Positions 20,719 through 29,683 of a stretch of DNA of 64,000 nucleotides are shown in pieces. The stretch covers positions 1,364,001-1,428,000 of the forward strand of contig NZ_CP040948.1 of assembly GCF_006363955.1 (NCBI RefSeq). Reading direction: 5' to 3'. This DNA comes from Methylophilus medardicus (lineage in GTDB: Bacteria; Pseudomonadota; Gammaproteobacteria; Burkholderiales; Methylophilaceae). Position numbers and translations under genes: made by a program. Within the stretch, counting starts at the first letter, position 1, and each line of letters opens with the position of its first letter. The notes under the pieces were generated by a model. The model did not search any database and was not told where the DNA came from. It saw only the letters and a program-made list of their open reading frames with translations.

Positions 20719-21504
20719 ATGGATACAAGACGTCAAGAATTGGCCGAATTTTTGCAAGCGATGCGACAACGAGGCTCACCCGAAGCCTTTGGTTTTCCTT
20801 CTGGCTCCCGCCGACGTACCCAAGGCTTGCGCCGCGAGGAAGTCGCTCAACTGGCCGGGATCAGTGCGACTTGGTATACCTGGATAGAGCAAGCACGCGA
20901 GGTCAACGTCTCGCCAGATGCGCTGGATAGGCTGGCGACTGCGTTGAAATTAAGCAAGTCGGAACGCAGCTATTTGTTTGACATGGCCGACAGACGCGAT
21001 CCGCAAGGCCAGCAAAGCGAGGTAGATACGGCGCCGGACACGCTGGTCACCATGCTTAGCCAAATGCAGCTGCCTGCCTACATCATGGGCCGAACCTGGG
21101 ATATTTTGGCCTGGAATCCAGCGGCTGAAGACTTATTTAGCGGGTTACTGGACATCCCTTGGACGGATGCAACGCGACCTAACTTAATGCGCTTTGTGTT
21201 TATGTCGCCCATAGCGCGATTGTTTGTGGTCAATTGGGAGATGCGCGCGCGCAGACTTGTGGCTGAATTTAGAGCGGATTGCCGTTCTCGGCTAGAAGAA
21301 GCCGAAATCAAACAACTGGTGATTGAATTAAGTAGTAGCGCAGAATTCTCACAATTTTGGAAGCAACACGATGTGCTCGAGCGGCAAGGCGGACTCCGAG
21401 CGTTTCAACATCCTATTCACGGATTGATCCAATTTCAACAAGTGACGCTGAGACCTGTAGAGCAAGAACAACTGAAATTAGTGCTACTACAGCCGTTGGC
21501 ATAA
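20719..21504 (+). CDS. XRE-family regulator with MmyB-like ligand-binding domain
   Basis: The 261-residue protein has an N-terminal helix-turn-helix (about 30-75; RTQGLRREEVAQLAGIS-TWYTWIEQ) with the LRREEVA signature of the MmyB-type subgroup, and a C-terminal domain (about 110-255) containing WDILAWNPAAEDLF and a PxxRLFVVNWE-like segment. These regulators often sit divergently to a target enzyme gene. Here the divergent neighbour is leuC, with a palindrome between them, but the ligand and the target are unknown. Confidence 0.85.
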   Translation: MDTRRQELAEFLQAMRQRGSPEAFGFPSGSRRRTQGLRREEVAQLAGISATWYTWIEQAREVNVSPDALDRLATALKLSKSERSYLFDMADRRDPQGQQSEVDTAPDTLVTMLSQMQLPAYIMGRTWDILAWNPAAEDLFSGLLDIPWTDATRPNLMRFVFMSPIARLFVVNWEMRARRLVAEFRADCRSRLEEAEIKQLVIELSSSAEFSQFWKQHDVLERQGGLRAFQHPIHGLIQFQQVTLRPVEQEQLKLVLLQPLA

Positions 21505-21567
21505 GGGACAAAACATTCAAAACTTGCGCAATTCTCATCCAATTATGGATGTTATTAATTTTAATAA

Positions 21568-22059
21568 TACGTAGGGACTAAAAGCAGTTGGCACCAGCAA
21601 CTAAACAGCCACCTAAGCAATGTATGGGCGCAGGCAGATCAAATAGATCTCTATTTACCGCTTGTGGCTTATCACAATCGAAGTATGTACAGAGAAGACA
21701 AAATAAATTCATTTAATGAGTGAGCTTGGGGTTTGGGAATTGGCAAATCCTTGCGAGACGCAGACAGCAACTGGGATGGATATTATGTGATGGCGTTTAA
21801 AGACTCACATGATGATTGGGAGCCTATTGTCGGTTACGGTCATGTCAAAAATCTGATTGGCGATGCAAAAAGCCTGAATGCAGGGCTAGGCCTTACCGTT
21901 AGCTTCACCGCAAGAAGTGATTTTCACTATGTGCCACTGCCCATACTATTGCCGATTGCCGCGGTCGGTTATAACCGGGTGAATCTCAATGCCACCTACA
22001 TCCCCGGCACAAAAGGCAACGGCAATGTCCTATTTATGTGGTCGACCGTCGCATTTTAG
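21568..22059 (+). pseudogene. pagP: pagP-like lipid A palmitoyltransferase, disrupted by in-frame TGA
   Basis: PagP is an outer-membrane beta-barrel that transfers palmitate from phospholipid to lipid A. One reading frame encodes a PagP-like protein: SWHQQL ... VWAQADQIDLYLPLVAYH, then KINSFNE, a TGA at 21721, AWGLGIGKS, the motif MAFKDS, and the C-terminal YVPLPILLPIAAVGY ... NATYIPGTKGNGNV. The His of LVAYH and Asp-Ser of FKDS match the catalytic residues of E. coli PagP. E. coli has Arg where the TGA stands, so a CGA to TGA change is likely. An upstream in-frame TAA (21565) leaves no signal peptide. A 3' fragment could start at TTG 21733 but would lack a third of the barrel. Confidence 0.8.
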
Positions 22060-22087
22060 TGGCAATGTTTGTGATACAGCGCCAACA

Positions 22088-23656
22088 CTAACTGCGCAGT
22101 AACTGATATTCAATGGCATCTTTGAGTGCCAGCCATGATGCCTGAATAATATCTGAAGACACCCCCATGGTCGCCCATGTCGTGTGCTGATCTGTAGACT
22201 CAATCAATACACGCACTTTTGCCGCCGTCGCCAAATTTGAATCCAACACGCGCACTTTATAATCCACTAGTTTGATCTCTTTAATGGCTGGGTAAAAGGG
22301 CTCTAATGCCTTGCGCATGGCCTGATCCAGCGCATTCACCGGTCCATCTCCTTGCGCTGTTGCAGCAGCCTCCTCACCCTTAACGTGCAGATGGATACTG
22401 ACTGAGGAGTTGAGGCCATCCGCTGAGGGCTCATAGATATTCACGTTGTATTGCTTGAGACTAAAAAACGGCTCAAATTTACCCAGTAACTTTTGCATCA
22501 GCACGTCAAAAGAGCTTTCAGCATTTTCAAATTGATAGCCCTCATGTTCCAGCGCCTTTAAATGCTCCAAAATGTTGATCGCGGCAGCAGATTCTTTTGT
22601 CAGCGTGGGGTCAATTTGCTGCAACTTACGCAATATGGCGCCCCGCCCGGCCACTTCAGACACCAGAATATGACGCTCATTACCGACCACCGTCGGGCTG
22701 ATGTGCTCATAGGATTTGGGGTTTTTATTGACAGCATCAATATGCATGCCGCCTTTATGTGCAAAGGCATCTTGGCCAACATATGCGGCTTTGTCATTGA
22801 AAGCCACATTGGCCACTTCACTCACAAAGCGCGCGGCCGCCGTTAAATCGCTCAATTGGCTTTCAGAGATACAAGCTATCCCAAGTTTGAGCTGCACATT
22901 AGGAATAATAGACACCAGATTGGCATTTCCACAACGCTCGCCAATGCCGTTAATGGTGCCTTGCACTTGCATAGCGCCCGCTTGGACAGCCGCAACTGAG
23001 TTCGCAACGGCCATCTCACAATCGTTATGACAATGAATACCGATCTGCACCGCTGGAAACTGCGCCACCACGGTTTGTGTGATGGTAAACACTTCATTTG
23101 GAAAAGTCCCGCCGTTGGTGTCGCACAAAGCCAGCACATCTGCGCCTGCTGCCACAGCAGCTTGTAGCGTTTGCATGGCGTAGTCAGGGTTGGCTTTGTA
23201 GCCATCGTAAAAATGCTCGGCATCGAACACCACTTCTTTACCCTGCGCTTTTAAAAAAGCAATGGTGTCGCCAATCATGGCGAGGTTTTCTTGCAAGGTG
23301 GTGCGCAAGATGTCTGTGACCTGATAATCCCAGCTTTTGCCAAAAATAGCCACTGCCTGCGTATTGGCAGACAGTAATGATTGCAGATTTTTGTCTTCAG
23401 CTGCCGCAATGCCAATCCGACGTGTACTGCCAAAAGCGATGATTTTGGCATGTTGCAATGCCAACTCGCCGACACGGGCAAAAAACTCCAAATCCTTGGG
23501 ATTAGAACCCGGATTGCCTGCCTCAATGTAGCCAATACCCAGTTGGTCTAGGCGTTGCACGACCTTGAGCTTATCCTCAACTGAAAAAGACACTCCCTGC
23601 GCTTGCGCGCCATCGCGCAGCGTGGAGTCGTAGGCAATGACACGACGACTGGCCAT
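22088..23656 (-). CDS. cimA: (R)-citramalate synthase
   Basis: CimA condenses pyruvate with acetyl-CoA to citramalate, the entry to isoleucine through LeuCD and LeuB and an alternative to threonine deaminase. The 522-residue protein has the DRE-TIM metallolyase start YDSTLRDGAQAQG, the GIHCHNDCEMAVAN metal site and a C-terminal regulatory domain of LeuA type. The overall length and the N-terminal GVSFSVEDKLKV fit citramalate synthase rather than LeuA. Proximity to leuCDB supports shared use of those enzymes. Confidence 0.9.
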   Translation of the reverse strand: MASRRVIAYDSTLRDGAQAQGVSFSVEDKLKVVQRLDQLGIGYIEAGNPGSNPKDLEFFARVGELALQHAKIIAFGSTRRIGIAAAEDKNLQSLLSANTQAVAIFGKSWDYQVTDILRTTLQENLAMIGDTIAFLKAQGKEVVFDAEHFYDGYKANPDYAMQTLQAAVAAGADVLALCDTNGGTFPNEVFTITQTVVAQFPAVQIGIHCHNDCEMAVANSVAAVQAGAMQVQGTINGIGERCGNANLVSIIPNVQLKLGIACISESQLSDLTAAARFVSEVANVAFNDKAAYVGQDAFAHKGGMHIDAVNKNPKSYEHISPTVVGNERHILVSEVAGRGAILRKLQQIDPTLTKESAAAINILEHLKALEHEGYQFENAESSFDVLMQKLLGKFEPFFSLKQYNVNIYEPSADGLNSSVSIHLHVKGEEAAATAQGDGPVNALDQAMRKALEPFYPAIKEIKLVDYKVRVLDSNLATAAKVRVLIESTDQHTTWATMGVSSDIIQASWLALKDAIEYQLLRS

Positions 23657-23661
23657 AAAAA

Positions 23662-24885
23662 TTACTTTTTGCGTTGGTGCAGGTTAGCGGCAATTCGCAT
23701 GCGCAATGCATTCAGCTTAATAAAGCCGCCAGCATCTTTCTGGTCATAAGCGCCTTTGTCATCCTCAAACGTAGCAATCGTAGAATCGAATAAAGAATCG
23801 GTCTGACTATCACGTCCAACCACAATCACATTACCCTTGTAGAGTTTGACTCGCACCCAGCCGTTGACTGTGGCTTGGGTATGGTCAATCAAGGTTTGCA
23901 ACGCAATGCGCTCTGGGCTCCACCAGTAACCGTTGTAAATGAGGCTTGCATAACGGGGCATTAAATCGTCTTTCAAATGCGCGACTTCACGGTCTAGGGT
24001 AATGCTTTCAATGGCGCGGTGTGCCTTGAGTAGGATGGTGCCGCCTGGCGTTTCGTAGCAACCGCGTGATTTCATCCCCACATAACGGTTTTCAACCAAG
24101 TCGAGGCGTCCGACGCCATGTTTGCCGCCAATACGGTTCAGCTCGGCCAGAATCTCATACGCTTTCATGGCTTTGCCGTTTAAGGCAACGATATCGCCGT
24201 GTTTGAATTCAATATCGAGGTATTCAGCAGCATCTGGGGCTTTTTCAGGTGACACTGTCCAGCGCCACATGTCTTCTTCGGCTTCTGCTGCTGGATTTTC
24301 AAGGTGACGGCCTTCGTAAGAAATATGCAATAAGTTGGCATCCATAGAGTATGGACTACCGCCTTGCTTGTGCTTCATATCCACCGGAATGCCGTGTTGC
24401 TCTGCGTAGGCCAGCAGTTTTTCACGTGACAACAGGTCCCACTCACGCCAAGGCGCAATAATTTGAATGTTTGGGTTGAGGGCGTATGCGCCCAATTCAA
24501 AACGCACTTGGTCGTTACCCTTGCCGGTCGCGCCATGTGAAATCGCATCCGCTTTGGTTTCTTTGGCAATTTCAATTAAACGCTTGGCAATCAGCGGACG
24601 TGCGATAGAGGTACCGAGTAAGTATTCTCCCTCGTAGACCGTATTGGCACGAAACATCGGGAACACGAAATCACGCACGAACTCTTCACGCAGGTCATCA
24701 ATATAAATTTCATTAACGCCAAACTTTTTGGCTTTTTCGCGCGCCGGCTCTAATTCTTCGCCTTGGCCGAGGTCAGCGGTAAAAGTAACGACTTCACATT
24801 GATAGGTGTCTTGCAGCCACTTCAAAATGACGGAAGTGTCTAAACCGCCAGAATACGCCAACACCGCTTTTTTAATATCGCTCAT
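23662..24885 (-). CDS. argG: Argininosuccinate synthase
   Basis: ArgG joins citrulline and aspartate with ATP in arginine synthesis. The 407 residues begin with the PP-loop [15 protein letters not shown] (about 10-24) and contain the citrulline/aspartate site [16 protein letters not shown]. It is downstream of argF (about 110-base gap) in an argD-argF-argG cluster and is 5 bases upstream of cimA, so cimA may be cotranscribed. Confidence 0.97.
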   Translation of the reverse strand: MSDIKKAVLAYSGGLDTSVILKWLQDTYQCEVVTFTADLGQGEELEPAREKAKKFGVNEIYIDDLREEFVRDFVFPMFRANTVYEGEYLLGTSIARPLIAKRLIEIAKETKADAISHGATGKGNDQVRFELGAYALNPNIQIIAPWREWDLLSREKLLAYAEQHGIPVDMKHKQGGSPYSMDANLLHISYEGRHLENPAAEAEEDMWRWTVSPEKAPDAAEYLDIEFKHGDIVALNGKAMKAYEILAELNRIGGKHGVGRLDLVENRYVGMKSRGCYETPGGTILLKAHRAIESITLDREVAHLKDDLMPRYASLIYNGYWWSPERIALQTLIDHTQATVNGWVRVKLYKGNVIVVGRDSQTDSLFDSTIATFEDDKGAYDQKDAGGFIKLNALRMRIAANLHQRKK

Positions 24886-24995
24886 CTAAATTATCCCAAT
24901 ACTGAATTCATCTGGCTTGTCTGCGCAAGCCGTTTATATTAACTAATACCGCATGTGGCGGCTTCGCGCCGCCAGACGCTTGTCATCGCCACCTG

Positions 24996-25910
24996 TTATG
25001 CAGCAACCTTGCCTAGCAGCAGGTATTCCATGAGGGCCTTTTGCGTATGCAAGCGATTCTCTGCCTCGTCCCATACCACGCTTTGTTTGCCATCAATCAC
25101 CTCGGCGGAGACTTCTTCACCGCGATGTGCTGGCAAGCAATGCATAAACACCGCGTCGGCTTTGGCGACTTTCATCATGTCTTCGTCGACTTGCCAATCC
25201 GCAAAGTCTTTGCGGCGCTCTTCGTTTTCTGCCTCAAAACCCATTGAGGTCCACACATCCGTGGTCACCAAGTCGGCGTCACGTGCGGCTTCCATGGGGT
25301 CAGCGAAAGACTCAAAGTGCGAAGTGCCATACAAATTAGCGCGCTCAGGCTCGACCTCGTAACCGGGTGGCGTTGACACATGCACATTAAAATCCAGCAC
25401 TTCAGCCGCCTGTAGCCAGGTATTACAAACGTTATTGCTGTCGCCGATCCATGCGACGGTTTTGCCTTGAATCGAACCTCTATGCTCGATAAAAGTAAAA
25501 ATATCGGCAAGGATTTGGCAAGGGTGATACTCGTTAGTCAGGCCGTTAATCACCGGCACACGTGAGTTTTGCGCGAAACGTTCAATAATGCTTTGCTCGT
25601 AGGTACGAATCATGACGATATCACTCATCCGTGAAATCACTTGCGCCGCATCTTCTACCGGCTCGCCGCGGCCCAGCTGTGAGTCACGCGTATTCAGGTA
25701 AATGGCCGAGCCACCCAACTGTTGCATGCCTGCTTCAAACGACAAGCGAGTCCGTGTACTGGCTTTTTCAAAAATCATCACCAAGGTGCGATCAACCAAA
25801 GGCCAATATTGCTTGTAGTCCTTAAACTGCGATTTAATCCACTTTGCGCGGGCAAATATATGTTCAATTTCATCGCGGGTCAGATCATTAAACTGCAAAA
25901 AGTGTTTCAT
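24996..25910 (-). CDS. argF: Ornithine carbamoyltransferase
   Basis: ArgF makes citrulline from ornithine and carbamoyl phosphate. The carbamoyl-phosphate motif STRTRLSFE (about 45-53) and the ornithine motif HCLPAHRGEEV are present. I chose MKHFLQFNDL as the start, giving 304 residues; an ATG two codons upstream is equally possible, and the longest frame, which overlaps argD, is less likely. No strong ribosome site precedes any of them. Confidence 0.95.
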   Translation of the reverse strand: MKHFLQFNDLTRDEIEHIFARAKWIKSQFKDYKQYWPLVDRTLVMIFEKASTRTRLSFEAGMQQLGGSAIYLNTRDSQLGRGEPVEDAAQVISRMSDIVMIRTYEQSIIERFAQNSRVPVINGLTNEYHPCQILADIFTFIEHRGSIQGKTVAWIGDSNNVCNTWLQAAEVLDFNVHVSTPPGYEVEPERANLYGTSHFESFADPMEAARDADLVTTDVWTSMGFEAENEERRKDFADWQVDEDMMKVAKADAVFMHCLPAHRGEEVSAEVIDGKQSVVWDEAENRLHTQKALMEYLLLGKVAA

Positions 25911-25938
25911 ACTCATCATGTGTAAGGTACTTGTTTGA

Positions 25939-27129
25939 TCAAGCACTCGCCTTTAAAAAATTCAATATCAACGGTGCCAGTCTACCCACCAGTTCATCCG
26001 CTTCGTGTTTATTCATCACCAGCGGTGGCAGTAAACGAATAACCTTCTCAGAGGTGACGTTAATCAGCACTTTGGCGGCCAACGCCTGCTTAACCAACTC
26101 AGCACAAGGTTTATTCAGCTCGATGCCGATCATCATGCCGGCGTTACGCACATTCACTACGCCCGCCTCGTCTTTGAGCGCAGAGAGAAATTGTTGACGA
26201 ATGTAGCCACCGACTTCTTCAGCGTTCTCGCGCAGTTTTTCTTCTGTGATGATATCCAAGGTGGCCAGCCCCGCTGCCGAAGCTAATGGGTTACCACCAA
26301 AGGTGGAACCATGTTTGCCCGGCACGAAGGTCTCAGCAGCCACCCCGCGCGCCACACAAGCACCAATCGGCACGCCAGAACCCAGCCCTTTGGCCAAGGT
26401 CATCACATCAGGCAAGATCCCCGCGTGCTGAAAGGCGAACCAAGTGCCGGTTCTGGCAATCCCAGACTGCACTTCATCAACCATTAATAGCCAGCCGTTG
26501 GCATCACAGATCTCGCGCAATCCTTGGAGGTAGGCTTTGAGGCTAGCAGGAATATGAATGCCACCTTCGCCTTGCACCGGCTCTACCAGAATGGCGACGA
26601 CGTTGTTTTTGTGTGAAGCAATCGTTTTGATAGCTTCCAGGTTATCAAAAGGAACCCGCAGGAATCCGCTGACCAAGGGCTCAAAACCTGCCTGCACTTT
26701 ACGGTTACCTGTGGCAGACAAGGTGGCCATGGTTCTGCCATGAAAACTTTGGTCCATCACGATAATTTCCGGATGATCGACACCTTTGTTGTGTCCATAC
26801 AAACGCGCTAATTTAATTGCGGCTTCATTGGCTTCGCAGCCAGAATTACAGAAAAATACACGGTCCATGCCCGAGAGCGCAGCCAGTTTGTCAGCCAGTG
26901 CCGATTGCTCTGCAATCTGATAGATATTAGACACATGAATCAACTTGGCAATTTGCGCATTCAATGCGGCGACAAATTTAGGGTGGGCATGCCCTAAACC
27001 ATTCACGGCCACCCCGGACAGCGCATCCAGATAGCGATCACCGGCAGTATCTGTCAACCAGACGCCCTCACCTTTGACAAAAGTCACCGGCTGTCTACCA
27101 TAGGTGTTCATTAAGTGTTCCGAATGCAT
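25939..27129 (-). CDS. argD: Acetylornithine/succinylornithine aminotransferase
   Basis: ArgD transfers the amino group of glutamate to N-acetylglutamate semialdehyde in arginine synthesis; many also act in lysine synthesis. The 396-residue class III aminotransferase has the FCNSGCEANEAAIKLAR segment, MVDEVQSGIARTG and the PLP lysine in TLAKGLGSGVPIG. The start at MHSEHLMNTYG is preceded by AAAAAGGG; the longer frame begins inside the upstream terminator. It leads the argD-argF-argG cluster. Confidence 0.95.
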   Translation of the reverse strand: MHSEHLMNTYGRQPVTFVKGEGVWLTDTAGDRYLDALSGVAVNGLGHAHPKFVAALNAQIAKLIHVSNIYQIAEQSALADKLAALSGMDRVFFCNSGCEANEAAIKLARLYGHNKGVDHPEIIVMDQSFHGRTMATLSATGNRKVQAGFEPLVSGFLRVPFDNLEAIKTIASHKNNVVAILVEPVQGEGGIHIPASLKAYLQGLREICDANGWLLMVDEVQSGIARTGTWFAFQHAGILPDVMTLAKGLGSGVPIGACVARGVAAETFVPGKHGSTFGGNPLASAAGLATLDIITEEKLRENAEEVGGYIRQQFLSALKDEAGVVNVRNAGMMIGIELNKPCAELVKQALAAKVLINVTSEKVIRLLPPLVMNKHEADELVGRLAPLILNFLKASA

Positions 27130-27140
27130 TTCAAACCCTT

Positions 27141-27175
27141 TTTCAAAAAACAAAAACGGCGGCTTAAGCCGCCGT
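27141..27175 (-). terminator. Intrinsic terminator between the PuuD-like gene and argD
   Basis: A perfect palindromic stem ACGGCGGCTTAAGCCGCCGT (27156-27175) is followed on the minus strand by TTTTGTTTTTTG. It ends the transcript of the upstream membrane-protein gene just before the argD ribosome site. Confidence 0.85.
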
Positions 27176-27191
27176 AAACGCCTTAAACCTG

Positions 27192-27683
27192 CTAAAAACC
27201 GAGTGCTGCGCGATGACTCAAGCCATTTGCCATAAAGAACAACATCGGCAGTGAGAGCATCAAATTGGTGCGTGAGGCCAACATCGCTACCCGTCGTGCC
27301 TGATTTTTCTGCGCTTCATCTGCGGGCACAAAACCAAGAATCTTTTTCTGATTTGGCCAAATCAATACCCACACGTTAAACAACATAATGGTGCCTAACC
27401 AAGCACCGACGCCGATCAATTCAAAACCATTGCGTAGGGCAAACGCGTCGACAAAATGTGGCCCCAACAAGGCCGCCCCAGCCACCCAAGTAACCACAGC
27501 GGACCAGCGAAACCAGAGCAAAGCGCGAGGTGCAATGTGTTTATTGATGCCTGCAGCGGTGCCATCAGCGGCAGCCGCTTTGAGGCCTGCCATTTGTACC
27601 AAGTTAAAATAATACAGTAGGCCTACCCAGGTCACGCCTGCCAAAAGATGAATCCATCGCGCGATTGCCGGCACTAATTCCAT
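27192..27683 (-). CDS. Urate-oxidase-N-terminal-like (PuuD-type) membrane protein
   Basis: A 163-residue integral membrane protein with about four hydrophobic segments, opening with PAIARWIHLLAGVTWVGLLYYFNLVQ-type sequence that resembles the N-terminal membrane domain of PuuD urate hydroxylases (Urate_ox_N). The C-terminal cytochrome domain of PuuD is absent, so urate oxidation is not implied; short stand-alone members are usually of unknown function. His residues at the first helix (RWIHLL) and near residue 46 (KHIAPRALLW) could bind haem, but this is speculation. A tiny upstream frame ends two bases before its start. Confidence 0.72.
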   Translation of the reverse strand: MELVPAIARWIHLLAGVTWVGLLYYFNLVQMAGLKAAAADGTAAGINKHIAPRALLWFRWSAVVTWVAGAALLGPHFVDAFALRNGFELIGVGAWLGTIMLFNVWVLIWPNQKKILGFVPADEAQKNQARRVAMLASRTNLMLSLPMLFFMANGLSHRAALGF

Positions 27684-27685
27684 GA

Positions 27686-27790
27686 TCAAGCTCCCGCTAC
27701 AATAAAGTTCTTAAGAAAAAAAACCAGCGCTAAGGTTAAAAGCAAGCCTGAAATGACGGATCCAGCAACAGATTCCAGCGGATTTTTCAT
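27686..27790 (-). CDS. Small predicted single-span membrane protein, 34 aa
   Basis: A 34-codon frame starts at ATG 27790 behind GGGGTGCGT and encodes MKNPLESVAGS followed by a hydrophobic stretch (SGLLLTLALVFFLKNFIVAGA). Its TGA ends two bases before the ATG of the PuuD-like protein, which suggests coupling. I do not recognise a family. It could be a chance frame, but the ribosome site, the hydrophobic segment and the tight spacing favour a real small protein. Confidence 0.45.
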   Translation of the reverse strand: MKNPLESVAGSVISGLLLTLALVFFLKNFIVAGA

Positions 27791-28016
27791 ACGCACCCCG
27801 ATTATGAATTACAAAGTGTGGCTGACTATCTGCACATGGATAGACAAACGCTCTCAATTGTTTGTTCTAACCTCAAGTCAGGATTCGTTTTTTTCTCGTT
27901 TTAAACCATTTCTGATTAAGGTCAGAGATTACCGCAAAAGCCTTTTTTTGACAAGTTAGTGCGTAGGATCAGCGACCATGTTGCGCCTAGCATGCGGCGG
28001 GGTTTTCTATTTATAT

Positions 28017-28022
28017 TATAAT
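28017..28022 (+). promoter_or_regulatory. Candidate -10 box upstream of mqo
   Basis: A perfect TATAAT in an AT-rich stretch lies 65 bases before the mqo start, in a 300-base intergenic region between divergent genes. No good -35 hexamer is visible 17 bases upstream, so this is only a candidate. I see no other clear feature between 27791 and 28086. Confidence 0.35.
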
Positions 28023-28086
28023 GCGCGGCGGCACGATGATTGCGCGTTTGACATCCAAACGCCTCAACACGGGGGAATGACATACC

Positions 28087-29577
28087 ATGGCTACAACTGA
28101 TCTCGATGTATTGCTGGTCGGTGGCGGCATTATGAGCGCTACGCTGGCAGTTCTGCTACATCGACTCGATCCAACACTACAGATCTGCATGGTTGAACAA
28201 CTGGAGGATGTGGCGCTTGAGAGTTCAGATGCGTTAAATAATGCCGGTACTGGTCACGCCGGGTATTGCGAGCTCAACTACACCCCTAAAGACAAGCATG
28301 GCGATATTCAAATCCGCCGAGCGCTAGAAATCAATGCCGCGTATGAAGTTTCTTTGCAATGCTGGTCGACACTGGTGAAAGAAGGGGTATTAAATGCTGC
28401 CGACTTCATTCAGCGTGTTCCCCATCTGAGCGCCGTTTGGGGCGATGCAGATGCTGCCTTCTTACGTCAACGGTTTGCGCTATTACAAGCCCACCCATTA
28501 TTTGCCGACATGCAATGGAGCGATCGCGCTAATACGCTGCAGGACTGGATGCCATTGATGATGGCTGGCCGCACATCACCAGCCACAATGGCGGCAACTC
28601 GGGTCGCACATGGCTCAGATGTCAATTTTGGCGCCCTCACCCGACAACTGGTGGCCTACTTAAAAACGTGCCCTAACTTCACCTTGCTCACGCAATCTCG
28701 GGTGACTTCGCTTAAAGCAGTGCAGCAACGTGAGCGCACAAGCTGGCAAATACGCATCCAAGATTTAGTCTCCGGACGCGCCCACCAGTATCAGTCAGCC
28801 TTCGTGTTTTTGGGTGCAGGCGGTGGCGCGCTGCCACTGTTGCAACAATCCGGCATCCCGGAGGCACATGGTTACGGCGGCTTTCCGGTCAGTGGTCAGT
28901 GGTTGATTTGCCGCAATGACAAGTTGATTCAGACCCACCATGCCAAAGTTTACAGCCAAGCGGCGGTGGGTGCACCGCCGATGTCCGTGCCCCACTTGGA
29001 CACGCGCATGATACAAGGTCAATCGGCCCTTCTGTTTGGGCCCTATGCTGGATTTACCACCCGTTTTTTAAAGCAGGGCTCTCGCTTTGACTTGGCCAAA
29101 TCCGTCAAACTCAAGAATATTAAAAGTATGTTGGGCGTTGGCCGGCATCACCTCGACTTAACAAAATACTTAATCAAAGAAGTATTTCAAAACCATGAAC
29201 AACGCATGCAATCTCTGCGCGTGTTTTTACCCAATGCCGATAGCGATGATTGGCAATTAGCGCATGCCGGACAGCGTGTACAAATCATCAAGCGTTGCCA
29301 TCAACATTGGGGCAAGCTGGAGTTTGGTACCGAGATTGTATCGAGTGCCGATGGCAGTTTAGCCGCCTTACTCGGCGCGTCTCCTGGTGCGTCTGTGAGT
29401 GTCAAAGCCATGCTGGACGTTTTACAGCGCTGCTTTGCCAGCCGAATGCAAAGCCAAAGCTGGCAGGATCACTTAAAGTCGTTGATTCCTTCTTATGGCG
29501 AATCATTGATCGACGATGCCGACTTGCTTGCACGCGTTCGTCGCGACACGTTAAGCACACTGCAGTTGAACCAATAA
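28087..29577 (+). CDS. mqo: Malate:quinone oxidoreductase
   Basis: Mqo is a peripheral membrane FAD enzyme oxidising malate to oxaloacetate and passing electrons to quinone. The 496-residue protein has the FAD-binding start VLLVGGGIMSATLAVLL (about 8-24), the ALNNAGTGHAGYCELNYTP family signature and GYGGFPVSGQW. The start follows a GGGGGAA ribosome site. In an obligate methylotroph with an incomplete TCA cycle it would serve anaplerosis and redox balance; this is inference. Confidence 0.95.
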   Translation: MATTDLDVLLVGGGIMSATLAVLLHRLDPTLQICMVEQLEDVALESSDALNNAGTGHAGYCELNYTPKDKHGDIQIRRALEINAAYEVSLQCWSTLVKEGVLNAADFIQRVPHLSAVWGDADAAFLRQRFALLQAHPLFADMQWSDRANTLQDWMPLMMAGRTSPATMAATRVAHGSDVNFGALTRQLVAYLKTCPNFTLLTQSRVTSLKAVQQRERTSWQIRIQDLVSGRAHQYQSAFVFLGAGGGALPLLQQSGIPEAHGYGGFPVSGQWLICRNDKLIQTHHAKVYSQAAVGAPPMSVPHLDTRMIQGQSALLFGPYAGFTTRFLKQGSRFDLAKSVKLKNIKSMLGVGRHHLDLTKYLIKEVFQNHEQRMQSLRVFLPNADSDDWQLAHAGQRVQIIKRCHQHWGKLEFGTEIVSSADGSLAALLGASPGASVSVKAMLDVLQRCFASRMQSQSWQDHLKSLIPSYGESLIDDADLLARVRRDTLSTLQLNQ

Positions 29578-29608
29578 CCAACGGTCGCCGATTTTAACAA
29601 ACGTAAAA

Positions 29609-29662
29609 CATGACTAAAGTTGAATCTCAGCCGCCTGCTTGCGGTCAGCTTTTTTAGTCATG
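29609..29662. repeat. Long inverted repeat between mqo and the beta-helix lipoprotein
   Basis: CATGACTAAA (29609-29618) is matched exactly by TTTAGTCATG (29653-29662), with an inner CCGC-CTGCTT-GCGG stem (29631-29644). The folded RNA would be a long hairpin with a short T-run (TTTTTT) near the 3' arm. It may act as terminator for mqo or attenuator for the next gene. Confidence 0.6.
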
Positions 29663-29683
29663 TTGATTGAAAGCCCATCGTTT

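Noticed and set aside
21721-21723. TGA in pagP as a selenocysteine codon
   Set aside because: The aligned residue in E. coli PagP is Arg, PagP is not a selenoprotein family, and the gene also lacks a signal peptide.
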